From Halichondria panicea (Eukaryota; Porifera; Demospongiae; Suberitida; Halichondriidae), in the NCBI RefSeq assembly GCF_963675165.1, contig NC_087378.1:584562-648561 (forward strand): DNA of 64,000 nucleotides, written 5' to 3'. Shown here in pieces: positions 34,609 to 46,726 of this stretch; position 1 is the first letter of the stretch; every line of letters starts with the position of its first letter. The notes beneath the pieces are model-generated. The model was not told the origin of the DNA and made no database searches. It worked only from the letters and a program-made list of their open reading frames with translations. The position numbers and the translations under genes are program-made.

Positions 34609-35129
34609 TGTCGTTTTATATTAGTCAGATGTGAACTAGACTTTTTAGCTAGATCTAGTACTATTACGGGTGTGTGCATGAGTTTGAACTTAGAAAACGA
34701 AGTTTGTGGACTAGATCTATATTAGTTAACTTTTTACTGTAAGATTAGTGAATCTCTTTATTGCTGCATGCTTTGCATTCTCCAAAATGTATTGTGAGCA
34801 GACTGTAAGTCGCTGGAGTCACTGTTCCCTATGCCAACATTATATATAAAATATGACCTCCACTGTTTTTGCTACTGCTCCTAAGTGGAGTGTTAATTGC
34901 TTATGTAGCTATAGTGAAAAGGGTGTGGAAGAAACTTTGTTCATTGGTGGTGGAGGGGGGAGGTGAGGTGTAGAATTATGATAACTAAAGTCTAAACCTC
35001 AAATTAGCGCCGAGGATTTGCACTTCAGTGCTCTAGTTACATGTATTAGCCAACCCTGACTTATATATTTTATTACACGTTATAGTAATAAACAACATTG
35101 TGATTCAAAATAAGACAAAACAACAATAT
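34609..35129. other. Intergenic between convergent transporter G and SCLY
   Basis: No gene is seen. It contains the duplicated flank also seen after F, and facing 3' UTRs. Confidence 0.5.
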
Positions 35130-37608
35130 TTACAAAATTTGATCTAGTTTACTGACAGCATTCTTAAGATCTCTAATAAACGCGTCAATGTCAGTTCTAG
35201 TGGTGTCTCTCCCCATGCTCAACCTAAGAGCATTGATGACTATTTGGTGAGGCACTCCACAGGCCAGGAGAATGGAAGAGGGTTGGCTGACTGCATGAGA
35301 GTGACAGGCAGCCCCCACACTGGCCTGACTCCTCTCCAGTTTAGACAGCACAAGGTTGCCTGTAGGGATTAGAACAGTAGCTAGAGCATAACAAAATGAG
35401 CACAAGAGCATTTGGAATGCACTCTCTTAATGGCCACTCCCAGAGGAATAAATATTATCTTCCCAGAGGGATAATTTTATAAATAACATCAACTTGTATT
35501 GTAAGGTGTTCTACATTAAATAAATGTACCAGTTGCTAAGGAGAGGAGGCTGAAAATAACACCCAATTATGGGATGAATATACAGGTTGTTTTGTGACTG
35601 ATACTGTAATAGCATATTGCACCTCTATCCGTTTTGCCGCTGTGCGCGTTCAATGAAGCTGAACACACGGGTGGGTTGGTAAGCCTAGACACTGTCTACA
35701 ACATGGTATAGGATACTACATACCTTTCAGGTTATCTCCAATGATGGACACATTACTGGTGTTAGGAATGCGTTCACTTGAGATGAACCTTCCATTGAAA
35801 TGAACACGCTCTCCAAATGCTCCCTACATTCATAAGAAACACATCAAAGTGGGAAAAATTGCAGCAATAAATGAATAAAAGCTCTCATATTAACTTCTGA
35901 TCTCTAATAAATAATTGAACCGACAGCTAGCTGAGTCTCCAGATAGTCTCTGACATCCCTCATTGAGTCATGGTACTGACTCAAGTTCTCCACCACCAGT
36001 CGAGCAGCCTCTCCCAGCCCAGCAATCATACCAGTGTTCTCAGTGCTGCATGGGTGTGTGAGTAATGTTGCCAATAAATTACTGCACCCTTTCACAATGT
36101 GAGTGCAATGTACAACAAATAATTTGGCAACACTATTAGAATGCTTAAGAACTATAATTGTGGACTTCTAGCTTTTAAACTAGTATGACAGCTTTTAAGT
36201 GTGCTGAGTGGGAAGGGCAATTAACTATCCCTCTACACACACTCACACTCACCCTGATCTGAGGCCTCTCTCTTGCCCTCCCCCGTACAGCATCGGATAA
36301 ATGGGTGTGGATTTATCCTCTAGTCCTTTGACAAACAGAGCTCCAATCCGCGGGCCATAGAATTTGTGTCCTACTATAGTGAGGTAGTCGACATCCAGCT
36401 CCTCTACACTGACCTTAATCTTGCCCAAAGCCTGCACACAAATAAAAAGGTAATGAGACGTAACAGGAATTTTCAGTTCATGTCTGGAAATGTTTGTATC
36501 GTACCAAAAGTATGTATCCACAGCTACAAACATGTTGGTAGAAGAGTGGGCAGGGCAATGCAAACTGGTCTCAAGGTTACTCAGGAACCTAGTTATAACA
36601 ACATAGTGACTTGCAGTACATAACCCACTACTCACACAGAACTTAGATACATACATACAGTGCACAACGATAACTATGAGATCCATACCTGTGCAGCGTC
36701 AGTGTGCAGTAGTATCTGTCTCTGTCCACTCCGCCTCTCTTTGTTCCATCTCCTCACTATCGCCACAATCTCCCGCACTGGTTGAATGACCCCGGTCTCG
36801 TTGTTGGCCAACATCACGGACACTAGGGCAGTGTTGGGACGAAGGGCTCTCTCGATGGCAGCTGGCTCCACAGCTCCACTGGTAGGCTCACACTTGACAA
36901 CAGTTAACTCTGGAAAAAACAGAGAAAAGCTTTCTTTGGTTAATGCATACGCAGAGTGAGGAGAGGATTCACTCACCAAGTTTCCCCCTACTTTCCAGTT
37001 CCCTGACAGTGAGGTCAATGGAGTCATGCTCCAGGTTGCTAATGACAACGTGAGGGAGAGAGGAATCAGACGTACTGGAGTAGTGCCTCAATACAGAGTC
37101 CAGGACCATGTTGTTACTCTACATGTACAAGGGATGAGAAATGACTTAATTGTTTCATACTGAGCTACTAAAATAATTATATTTTGACCAGATACATGGC
37201 GAGGCAGTTTGTGGTAGCAGATATAATACACTAAACACTCACCTCAGTCCCACCAGACGTAAAGATTATGTCTGTACAAGTACACGGCATAATTATGTGA
37301 ATTCCATCAATACATGCGGAGAGGTTATTCAGAATGACCTACCTTGTGCATCGCTTTCGATCATCTTCGCAACATGTTCGCGAGCATTCACAATCACTTG
37401 ACGAGCCTTAACTCCTGCAAATGAAAAAGTGACGTACAATTTTCACATGCATTCGATCTAGAATACCTGCATGATGACCACTGCTGGGATTTCCCCAGGC
37501 GTCCCTCAGGGCTCCTGTCACGGCCTCCAGTACCTCAGGAGCCAGAGGAGTCGTAGCATTGCAGTCTAGGTACACCACACCACTGTTCATATCCACACTA
37601 GAACTCAT
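35130..37608 (-). CDS. SCLY: Selenocysteine lyase
   Basis: Nine exons on the minus strand: 37608-37467, 37414-37343, 37271-37243, 37118-36977, 36909-36689, 36431-36253, 36045-35925, 35823-35724, 35359-35130, giving 411 residues, close to the vertebrate enzyme. It is a PLP-dependent class V aminotransferase-fold enzyme that releases selenium from selenocysteine to give alanine. Visible motifs: [13 protein letters not shown] at the N-terminus, TSGGTESNN, LANNETG, the PLP-lysine block [15 protein letters not shown] (Lys225), [15 protein letters not shown], and the C-terminal VGAACHSH with Cys354, the active-site cysteine position. That last block separates SCLY from ordinary NifS/IscS. Intron 7 uses a weak-looking donor, gct|GTCGGT. 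An in-frame extension upstream contains a duplicated 30-bp unit and is judged 5' UTR. Confidence 0.93.
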
Positions 37609-37613
37609 CTTGG

Positions 37614-37682
37614 CTCTCCCTGGCCGACTTTTCTCTATTGTAACGGCTCTCCTTCCTGGCCGACTTTTCTCTATTGTAACGC
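37614..37682. repeat. Tandem duplication in the SCLY 5' UTR
   Basis: ctggccgacttttctctatt plus gtaacg occurs twice (about 37620-37646 and 37656-37682), just upstream of the SCLY start codon. Confidence 0.85.
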
Positions 37683-37836
37683 AGTAGACTGTGTATTTGT
37701 TATCAGCATAAAATCGGTCTAACTGAAGGGTCATCATTAAAATTTTATGCACATTATAATTATCACAAATAAAAAGAAACTTGATAAAAACTGACTAGCT
37801 ACATATGTCATGAGTCTCTATAATTACGTCCATAAT

Positions 37837-40439
37837 TTATCGTGGTGGGTAAGTGGTTCCAGCTGCTGCCTCTGCATAGGGAGGGGGAAGATCAGAGGCT
37901 ACCTGCTGAAAGCCGATAGCATAAGGATACTGGGGAGGAGCTGCCTTCATAAATTCTCCATCTTTAGTTGGGAACGGTTCTGGAAATGGTGCACTTGCTG
38001 CAACTGCCTCCATTTGAACACTCACTTCAGCTTGTCGGGCTCTTTCTGCAGCCTCGGCGTCTCTCTGAGCAGCTTGTTCGGCTTCCCTTTGAACTCTTTG
38101 AGCTTCCCTCTGAGCTCTCCGAGCTTCTTCTGCCTCTCTCCTTACACTTCTTGTTTCTTGACATTGAGTTTTACATCCAGTACAGCAGGCAACAAGAGAG
38201 CGATAGTGAGGGTTGTTGCTTCTCTTCATCCAGCATTCTCTCACTCCAGCAAACCACACAACGATCGCTATAATAATTAAACCAGCTGGTACTCCAATGA
38301 CAATACCAGCAATTTCCCCTCCTGAGAATTGCGTACCTATATATAGAGATTATTTAATATAGAGTATAGTGCAATAACTGTGTATGTATACAATGCTATG
38401 TACGGGTGTTTTGGATAACAATGCAAACTTACCACAAGACACTGCAGCAATACGCCCACTTCTGCACGATGCAAATCCTATGAGCTCACCAGGTTGACTG
38501 CACTCTGATAATCTCGAAGTACCTTCCTGACAAACAACATTAGACAGCCATATTGGTTTCAGGTTACTCTCTGTGTCAAGCAGGCTGCAGTGGAGAGTCA
38601 AAGTGTGATGTGTCAGGTATAGCATTTAATACCTTGAACTGGCAGTAATGGATGAAGATTCAGGTCCATAAAATCCGAGTTGGGAACACACAACTGTCGC
38701 GGCAGTCGTGCCAAATGAAGAATCACAAATCATCCCCCACTTTCCATTGTAGAGCGTCTCCACCACACCACTAGAGCCATCCCCTCCAAACAGGCGGACT
38801 GATCCAGGACTTGATGAGGCTATACAAGAAAGAAAAGAAATGTCTTTGTAGCACCATTTTTCTATGTTTAAGTTAAGGGTTTTATAATTATCTGTTGGAA
38901 AGGAAAACATTTTTTAGGGTGGAAGTATACTGTCTATCATTATTGTTATATTGATATTAATGTTTGGGGCTCTGCTGTCCCTCTGGCTTATTTATTGTGT
39001 GTGTTGTTCATATTGACACACTATAATTATAGAGTCCATATACTGACTTACAGCTGAAACACTGGACTCCAGCCAGATCAGTGTCTCCTGATGGACAACC
39101 AGACAAGGATGAAGAGAATGAACAAACACCAGCCACGATTCTGCGACTGACAAGACCCACAGAAACTCCATTCTCTGAGCATTCAGCATCGAAAAGGATC
39201 TGACTCCCAGTGGATGGCGGAGAGATGCTGTGGAATGCAAACACATGAAACCCTATCTCCCTAAAATAGATCATACCGTATATACAGAGCAAACATTTGC
39301 AAACAATAAAACTTGTTATACCTGTAGAAGCTCCTCCTGCCCCCATCATAGCCAAGTCTACCACACAGCACAGATGCATCGGAATCATCAAATCCATCAG
39401 GACAGATTGTCACCCACTGGAACGTATTTGAGTAGATCTCTACAGCTCCTCTGCCGTTAGCCGAGTCACCAAGCAACCTGATATCACCAACCTGTACACC
39501 AGATGGGTGGACAGCTGCAAAACAAAATTATAGCTAACGTAAAGCCCCATTTTCAGGAAATCCTAAAGAAAAATGTAAATCTAATGTAAAGAAAAAGCTA
39601 CACTTTGATCTATAGTTAGTGAAGGGCAAATTTTTTTTATACAGTGGAAACTGTTAAACTTACGAGAATAAACTGATCTGAGTCGACAGACCACAAACAC
39701 ATCGTCAATGTGGATGTAGCTAGTGGGTGAGGACTGGTATAGCGCTACATTATCATTGATTTCACATGACAACAAATTCGTCTCGAGGCCACTACAATTC
39801 ACGATGTAGTGCACGGGAGTTGTGGCGGCTGCCACATCACTGAAAGATAGTCTGTGTACAAACATTACAGTCACAGACAGCATGGTATTGATATGTGAAG
39901 CATGTAACTGGAGGAGGATATGTTTTGAGAAAAAAGTTGACATAATCAATTTATAGTCCAGAGATCTAATCTAGTTTGCTGTTTTAAACGCAAAATTAAT
40001 ACTAATAAACTCACCCTATAGTAAAGACTGAGTTGAGTGCTCCCGCATACCCGGCCTGTCTACAGGCCACCTGTGCATTCTTTTCACTCCACAGAGAGCC
40101 AGGCTGTGCAATAGTGCCCCACACACTATTGTGACATACTTCCACTCTCCCAGCTCCGGTAACTCCAAACGAAGAAGTACTCACGATCCGAATATCCCCC
40201 TCAATACACAAACTCTCTGCATGCAAGCAATTCACAGAGAAATGAAATCTTCTATAGTAGACTATACACTTTATACCAATAAAGCTCAGCCTGAGCTGGA
40301 TCTAGCATATCTCAGTGATTCTAGAACCATGGCCGCTACAGTATGATAATTTAGACCACCTTAAACTTGTGGTTCACTTACGTGCATTCAATACTGGCCA
40401 CAGGCAGAACAAAACAGAAGCAATCTTCATGAGACCCAT
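37837..40439 (-). CDS. Three-SRCR single-pass receptor with coiled-coil and PPxY tail
   Basis: Eight exons: 40439-40382, 40216-40015, 39839-39664, 39514-39322, 39227-39052, 38819-38633, 38584-38433, 38336-37837, giving 547 residues. Exon 1 is a signal peptide (MGLMKIASVLFCLWPVLNA). Each following exon pair encodes one SRCR domain: GDIRIVSTSS..DVFVVC, GDIRLLGDSA..LAGVQC and GSVRLFGGDG..IAAVSC. The transmembrane helix is IAGIVIGVPAGLIIIAIVVW. The cytoplasmic tail starts with a CC-rich patch (LVACCTGC), then an Arg/Glu/Ala heptad-like stretch of about 45 residues (REAEEARRAQREAQR..) likely to form a helix or coiled coil. It ends with PPQYPYA and LPPPYAEA, two PxY-type motifs of which PPPY fits PPxY. 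It shares domain order and intron phases with the next gene, its tandem paralogue. Confidence 0.88.
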
Positions 40440-40620
40440 CTCGTTTCTCTAATATGTAAGATGCTGCATCATTGTTTGTACAATTAGTAGTCTTAGCTCC
40501 ACCCGGTACCCAGCGGCTAGCTTTAATTGCCAGAGCAGCCCCTCCCCCATTGATTGTGCAGTCAACCAGCTAACGCAGCAACCCGTAGGTAAAATTAAAA
40601 CACAAAAACAGCATAAAAAA

Positions 40621-43600
40621 TTAAGAGTCAGAAGAGTCTATTTGTACTGTAGGAGGTGGGTAAGCTCCTCCTCCATACTGTATGTTCACAGGATATGGCA
40701 GCTCCTGTCCAGCCAGTGGTGGTGGGGGAGGGTAGGCCGGGTCTTGAGGATATCCGGTAGAGGGGGGTGGGGCAGTGGGCTCAACGGACAGTCCAACAGT
40801 GGGTGGAGGGTATGCAGGGTCCTGATTGGACGTCTGGGATGGATAACTAGGGGAACCCGCGGCTGGAGGTGCGGTGGCTTCATTGAGAGTAGTAGGGGGA
40901 AACACGAATCCCACGCTGGGTCCAGGATAGGGTGGTGGGAGATCTTGAGGCTTGCTCGTAAAAGATGGAAAGTTTTCTGAGGCATTGTATGCTGGAGGAG
41001 GTACTTTAGATAATCCTGGGTTTTCAAGCTCGTTGGTTTCCGGGGATGGCTCGGTTGCCACTGCTGTACTGTTTGAAGGCGTTCCAAAACCACCAAATGC
41101 AACAGGCTGTAGAGGATAAAAAGATCATCCTTTTGTGTATAAAAATAACACAAAAAGTATATATTTACACTGTATACAGGAATATCTATATATAAGCAGG
41201 TAGGGTTACGTAAGTCTTGTATTACTATTCTGAACTAGTGTACACTTACTTCAGGAGCAGGTTCTGTATTGGTTGTCTCTGGCGCTTCAACAGTGATCTC
41301 TCGCTGGAGTTCAAAGGTTCTCTGTGTGTTAACACTTGGGGAAGAGCAGCAGTCGCACCATTCACTGGGTGTAGTCATAGTGTTGTACCAGCTGTACTGA
41401 TGTCTCTTTTTCCAGTAGTCAATAACAAAATAGTAACCCAGTGGAATGACAAAGAATATGATAAAGATGACGGCAATGATAATACCAGTGATGCCCCCAC
41501 TTGAGAATCCCCCATCATCACTAGTGGGACTACCTGCAAGTGGAGATTAGAATATTTAGTACCTTTCTTTGTCACAATAAACACACAAAATGACTAACAT
41601 TCCCCTAACTGCTGCACAGACAAGCATCTTACCACATCTCACAGCTGCTATTCGCTGTGTTCCGCTACAACCTCCGTATCCAATAGGACTGACACGTTGA
41701 CATGTGGTGAACACGTCGTCAGAAGTACCACAGTTCACGCGAGTCAACCAAATAGCCTTCATTCGACTTTCCTCGTCTAGCAAGCTGGGAAACAAATCAT
41801 GGCTAGCTCAGTGCAAGAAGCAGAATAAAAAGTAGATGCGAGAAGGGGCTGCATGCAATATCTAATCACTGCATAGTCTACCATAAGCATTAGTGTCCTT
41901 AGTATTGTATTACCAGGTATGCATGTTAATTGTACAATATTCCACTGGAGCAACATACTGCCCGAGGGCCATACAACTCATACAGACATAGATACTGCAC
42001 TGACCTGACTGCGGACATAATGGATGCATCATCTTCATCCAGGCCCAGCTGCTCACACACAGCTCTTGCCTCGCTAATAGCAAACACGCCTCCCTCACAC
42101 ACCATCCCCCACCGGTCGTTATAGAACACCTCCACGATACCGGATGTGAGCCCAGTAGTAATACCATTGGAACCAAGCAGTCGAATGCTACCATCAGTAA
42201 GACCTGAGGAAAGAAAATGAAGTCAAAGTACACAAGTAAAAACAAGTAGAAACAGAAACTGTATTCAAAGAATGAATTTGTAGTAGGTTTCTTGCTAAGT
42301 ACACAGACTGAATCCGTGCCATAAATTAAAACACAATGTGTGTGCAATTTTTGAATGTGTATGTGTGTCAAGTGAATTAACACAACACAGGAAACATAGA
42401 TTTTCTATTGCACAATTTTTTACTATTAGCAAGGCATACTGCCCTCACTCACTTGGCCTTGATGAGCACCTCACTCCACCGTACAATGATGAACCAGATG
42501 GACAAAAAGGAGTGTACAAGAATCGGCATTTCCCGGCTACGATGGTATCAATGGAGCCAATATTTGAAGGATCAAGATCAGTGCACTCAGTATCATACAA
42601 CGAGCGTGATGAAGAGATGGCTTGAGGAGAAATACTGCAACACAAAAACAAGATTTAACTTTGAAGTTTCACAATGGTATTCACAGATACTTGTATGTTA
42701 ATGTAACTGTGTATTTACGTGTAAGCCGAGGAAATTGTACACACGCACCTATAAGGGATGGACAATCCTGTTTCGTAACCAAACTGTCTGCACACAACAG
42801 CTGCATCACCGTTATCAAACCCATCAGGACATATTGAGACCCACCCCCCCAGGCTCGGAGTGTAGACCTCAACCGCACCCCACCCATTGGTGCGATCACC
42901 ATACAGCCTCAAGTCACCATTCTGAACACCTGGCTCATGGACATCTGTGTATGTGTGCATGTGGGGGGGGGGGTGATTCAATTGTGTGTGTGAGGGAAAA
43001 TTCAGCTCTTTTAAGCAACCCAACAAAAGTCATAGCCTAAAACCACTACACTCTCAGTCTGTACGTATAGTAAGCATTTATCGAGATTATACATGGTTAT
43101 CACAGGCAAAGTACAGATTTTAGAAACGTTCAAACTCACCTGAATAGTCTGCTGTTTCTGGCCTGCACACCACAAACACAGCCCCAGGAGTAATTCCTAA
43201 TCCGGAGCCATTTCTGATGATGCATTCCAACAGGGAACTCTCAGATCCACCACAACTCACACCAACATAGTGTACTGGAAAAAAAGGAAACACCTCTGAA
43301 AACGAACCCCTGTGTGTAAGAAAAGGAAGTTGTTTAGACCAAGAAACTGATTCAAAATAGAATTGGTGACAAGTTTTGACTTGTGTGTACTGCATGTACT
43401 TACGTGAGTGGATACATTGAATTAAGGGCTCCTCCTCTAAACCCAGCCTGGCGACATGCCACCTGTGCATTCTTACTGCTCCACGGGACAGTGAAGTTTT
43501 CTGTAGCCACAAGCCCCCATTGTCCACCCCTACAGATTTGGACCCTCCCAGTATTGGACAAGGAGATGGTTGAGACCTGTACAATGCACACTTGCCCCTC

Positions 43601-43962
43601 ATCTGAGCACACTCGTGTGCTAGAGGTTACTTGATTGCAATCATCTGTACGTGGGAATGAATGCATCGATGGAGATACACTACACTTATACACTTTCTCC
43701 CACAGGAAATGCAGTACACACAAGCACATGACATTAATTGACACTATAGTTATGCCACTGTAGTCCACATGGAAAGTTTTTAATTACTATTTAATAAGGA
43801 AATCACACAAAACAGATACCATATAAATGTAGAACCACAAGCGATCTTGTTGCACCATTAACCCAAACCCATGCATGAATAATCATACATGTAGGGTACT
43901 AACTTACCACAAAGAGCAATAGGTACACAGCAAAGGCACAGCAGCCAAAGCAATGAGCTCAT
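40621..43962 (-). CDS. Three-SRCR single-pass receptor with long proline-rich PPxY tail
   Basis: Nine exons: 43962-43908, 43644-43404, 43309-43140, 42944-42749, 42634-42453, 42203-42005, 41784-41633, 41533-41250, 41106-40621, giving 654 residues. Signal peptide MSSLLWLLCLCCVPIA. SRCR 1 starts CIVQVSTISL and ends AVFVVC, SRCR 2 runs GDLRLYGDRT to YGGVRC, and SRCR 3 GSIRLLGSNG to IAAVRC. The exon phases equal those of the neighbouring receptor. The helix is ITGIIIAVIFIIFFVIPLGYYFV. The tail has a WCDCC motif like the neighbour's CC patch. Its last exon (162 codons) is Pro-rich with VPPPAYNA, LPPPYPGP and repeated AYPPP/PAYPPPP blocks. PPPAY and PPPYP are candidate WW-domain ligands. Ligand and signalling role are unknown. 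Confidence 0.88.
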
Positions 43963-44509
43963 TTTCAGTCCTCTAGGTCTGTGTCTGTGTGGCATGATTT
44001 ATCATAGTAAACAGTTTTATCTATGATGATAATTTATAAGGATAAACTATCTATACAAAATAGAACAAAACATCTCCTATAGACTCATGTAGCTACATAC
44101 AGCAAGAAAAAAACTTACTACTGTTGTTGGCCGGCTTGCCCTAACAAGTCCTCGACTCTCTTTGGTAGGAAAAGGTGTGGCTGCTATATCAACAAACATC
44201 TCAGCTAGTTGCGTGGGCAGCACTTCCTAGCCCCTCCTCTCTCTCACTTCAGAGTTTTAGATGCTGTTTCCATGCGACATTTAGCATAAACACAAGATAG
44301 CAGGATCTAGGAGGTGAAACAACAGTCCTGCTTTAACACACAAGCATTGGAGCAACAACGGTAAGCAAAGAGTACGCAGCTTCAATAATTATAACAAGAT
44401 CAATAGCTTGATTGTAAAGTGCTTCAGGTGATGTTTTGCTTGTACAATTACATCCTGCAAGATTTCCTTTGCATGATAAAGAATTTTTGCTGCAGCTGTC
44501 AATAAAAGA
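43963..44509. other. Divergent intergenic region, SRCR receptor / C2orf50-like gene
   Basis: No coding region was identified. A minus-strand ORF here lacks splice support and overlaps the next gene's start. Confidence 0.4.
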
Positions 44510-45104
44510 ATGGCATCTAAGGCTACTGCAAGCTACAAAACCCCAACAGTTGGTAGCAGCTACCATGAGAAATGCATTGCTCCAAGTGTAAAGGCCATTA
44601 AAGAAGCATCTGAGAGAACAGGATCAGGTGAAACCTTCAGCTATGGGGCTTATCAAAAGTGTAATGCAGTTGCTCAAGAGAAGATATGGTCTGAGCATTG
44701 CCAGAAAGAGCACAATTTAACAAATTCTTGGTAAGGGCAAATTAGATACACACTTAAAAATACCCAAAAGTTTCACTATAATTATTAAAACATCTACAGG
44801 CAAAAAAATTGGGGATTCATAGCAGAATTTGACTACAAGGTAATATAATAAGAGGAGTGCACCTATCGATAATACTCATACATACAATGCTTTCTACTTC
44901 CCATTACAGGGCAACCCCAGACCAAAGAGACAACTTCCTAACAAGGCCACCTTCTATGGACATTCATCAAGTATCCCCTTAACAACTTCAGGCCAATTTG
45001 GATCGGCTGTATTGAAATCAAATAGTCGAGAAATTGGAAGAATAGAAATGACTGCATCCCATAGAAAGAAAAGAACAGACGTGGCTCAGTTTGGTACACA
45101 ATAG
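44510..45104 (+). CDS. C2orf50/CIMIP5-like small protein (putative ciliary microtubule inner protein)
   Basis: Three exons: 44510-44730, 44800-44839, 44910-45104, giving 151 residues. I matched it from memory to human C2orf50, which I recall being named CIMIP5. Shared features in order are a Q-x-x-W segment (AQEKIWSEHCQKE), W-x-NW-x-F (SWQKNWGFIAEFD), D-x-x-GNPRP, LP, and a GS..G..R-M-like tail (GQFGSAVL, GRIEMTASHRKKR). The protein is basic, without signal peptide or helix for the membrane. Association with the axoneme is known for the vertebrate family only by grouping, so the function here is inference. Exon 2 is a 40-nt mini-exon. The gene stands between a receptor gene and a dehydrogenase gene with no functional link. 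Confidence 0.6.
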
Positions 45105-45414
45105 TTTTATTTTATGAAGCATTTTTCAATCACCCATAAAGTACTTATCAGTCGTTAGTAGCACTTTACACGCAATTATAGATATGCGCATGGAACCAGA
45201 GGAGGTGCGAAGCAATTTACCCTGTTACTACAAAAGTTGCTAACTAGCTATTGATATCTGCTTGGTGTCACACCCCCTTCAAGGAGCCCATTTTAGATTT
45301 TATGACTTGATAGCAAGACACCAAAATTCATATGATAAAAATTAAATAAGCATCATATTAAATAAGCATCACACATCAGATTGCCATTGGCCTACAAGTA
45401 AGGAGCTACAGTTA
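45105..45414. other. 3' intergenic gap
   Basis: No gene or repeat is seen. It holds the facing 3' ends of the C2orf50-like gene and the SDR gene. Confidence 0.4.
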
Positions 45415-46498
45415 CTATTGACCTTTTGTTTTCACACTGTTAATGAGTGAAGTACTGATGTCCCAGAGCTTGTCTGCATCCTCTTCGCTGGTAAGCCCCT
45501 CTGAAGTGAGAACCAACTCCTTACAATCAGAGAAAAACTTCCCCGAAACACCCTCCAGCTCTTCTGATAGAGCACAGTAGATAGACGTCTGGGCACCTTG
45601 CATAGGAGTCTTGAAGAACAGTTTCATTATCAGGCCCATCGGTATGATCTGTGATAATTAAGAAACAGGAGCTAACGTACTGTCAGTCAATCAACCATAC
45701 TGGTATTTTTCTACATCTAGTTACATAAAATCCTCGTACCTTTCTCCATGCTGGCCTTGCTGAGGTATTATCAATCAGCCTTTCTGCCATCTGTGTGTTG
45801 ATGAAACCAGGGTGAAGAGCGTTAACCGTCACTGTTGTTCCTTTGAGTTGTTTAGCCAATCCACGAGTGAAGAGAACATTAGCCACCTTGCTCTCAATGT
45901 AAGTCTTGTTAATTGGACCAAGTTTTTGAGGGTTGTACTTATTCACCATGTCAAAGTTAAATCTACCTCGATACTTTTGCACGTACGATGAGACGATCAC
46001 AATCCTGGCTGAAGGTGCTTCTTTGAGACGATCAAGCAGAAGGTTGGTGAGGTGAAAATGACCTAAATGGTTGACTCCAAAAATCATCTCAAAATCATCT
46101 TCGGTTCGAGCTCCATGAGATTCAATTATACCAGCGTTATTGACCAAAATATCCAATCTTGATTCCTCTTCTAGAAATGTGGCTGTGAATTTTTCAATTG
46201 AGTGTAGAGAAGCCAAATCCAATTGCTTGAAAACGACGTTGGTATTGCTACTTTCCTTCCTAATGTCCGAAGCAGCTTTCTCTCCTTTGGACACGTTTCG
46301 AGCAGCCACAATCACTCTAGCTCCTCTAGTAGCAAAATCCAACGCAGTCTCAAATCCAATACCAGTGTTAGAGCCTGTAATGATAGCCACTTTCCCTTGT
46401 AGATTGGGGTAGGATTGGAGGGGCTTTTGATGGAGGCATTTCCATGTAGCATAGAGCAGTCCAACAGTACTAATTCCAGCAACTAGAAGCCCCAACAT
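45415..46498 (-). CDS. Retinol-dehydrogenase-like short-chain dehydrogenase (RDH11-14/DHRS type)
   Basis: Two exons, 46498-45740 and 45648-45415, joined in phase 0, giving 330 residues. An N-terminal hydrophobic anchor (LLVAGISTVGLLYATW) is followed by a Rossmann domain: TGSNTGIG at 41-48 for NADP(H) binding, with RN following the second strand (VIVAARN), then LDLAS, NNAG at 120-123, Asn143 in GVNHLGHF, catalytic Ser in IVIVSS (170-171), and Tyr200/Lys204 in TYIESK. This complete Asn-Ser-Tyr-Lys tetrad and the ER-type anchor fit the RDH11/12/13/14 group, which reduces retinal or other lipid aldehydes. The HPGFINTQM block after the active site is typical. The substrate is not determinable. Confidence 0.88.
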
Positions 46499-46726
46499 TT
46501 TCAGCTAGCTGTAACTATTATAAATGCACATCAGTGTTATAAAAGCAAAAGTTCGGTTTGAACACAGTGAGGATCTCTGCCACTGTTGGTGATTATCACT
46601 CTTAAGCTAGGAGAGGGCTGCCCACTGCAGTAGCCTTCATAGCCAAATGAAGTATAAAATGTAGGGAAATATATACATACTGAAATACATGTAAATACAA
46701 GTATATAAATACAGAGCATAACAAAA

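Noticed and set aside
37609-37752. N-terminal extension of SCLY from an upstream in-frame ATG
   Set aside because: It would add a duplicated IEKSRPGR segment not found in the family. The [15 protein letters not shown] start fits better.
44333-44566. Minus-strand ORF of 77 residues
   Set aside because: It overlaps the start of the C2orf50-like gene and has no domain or splice support.
46541-46575. Fragment resembling the hairpin element arm (gttataaaagcaaaagttcgg)
   Set aside because: Similarity covers about 20 bp with several mismatches and no inverted partner.
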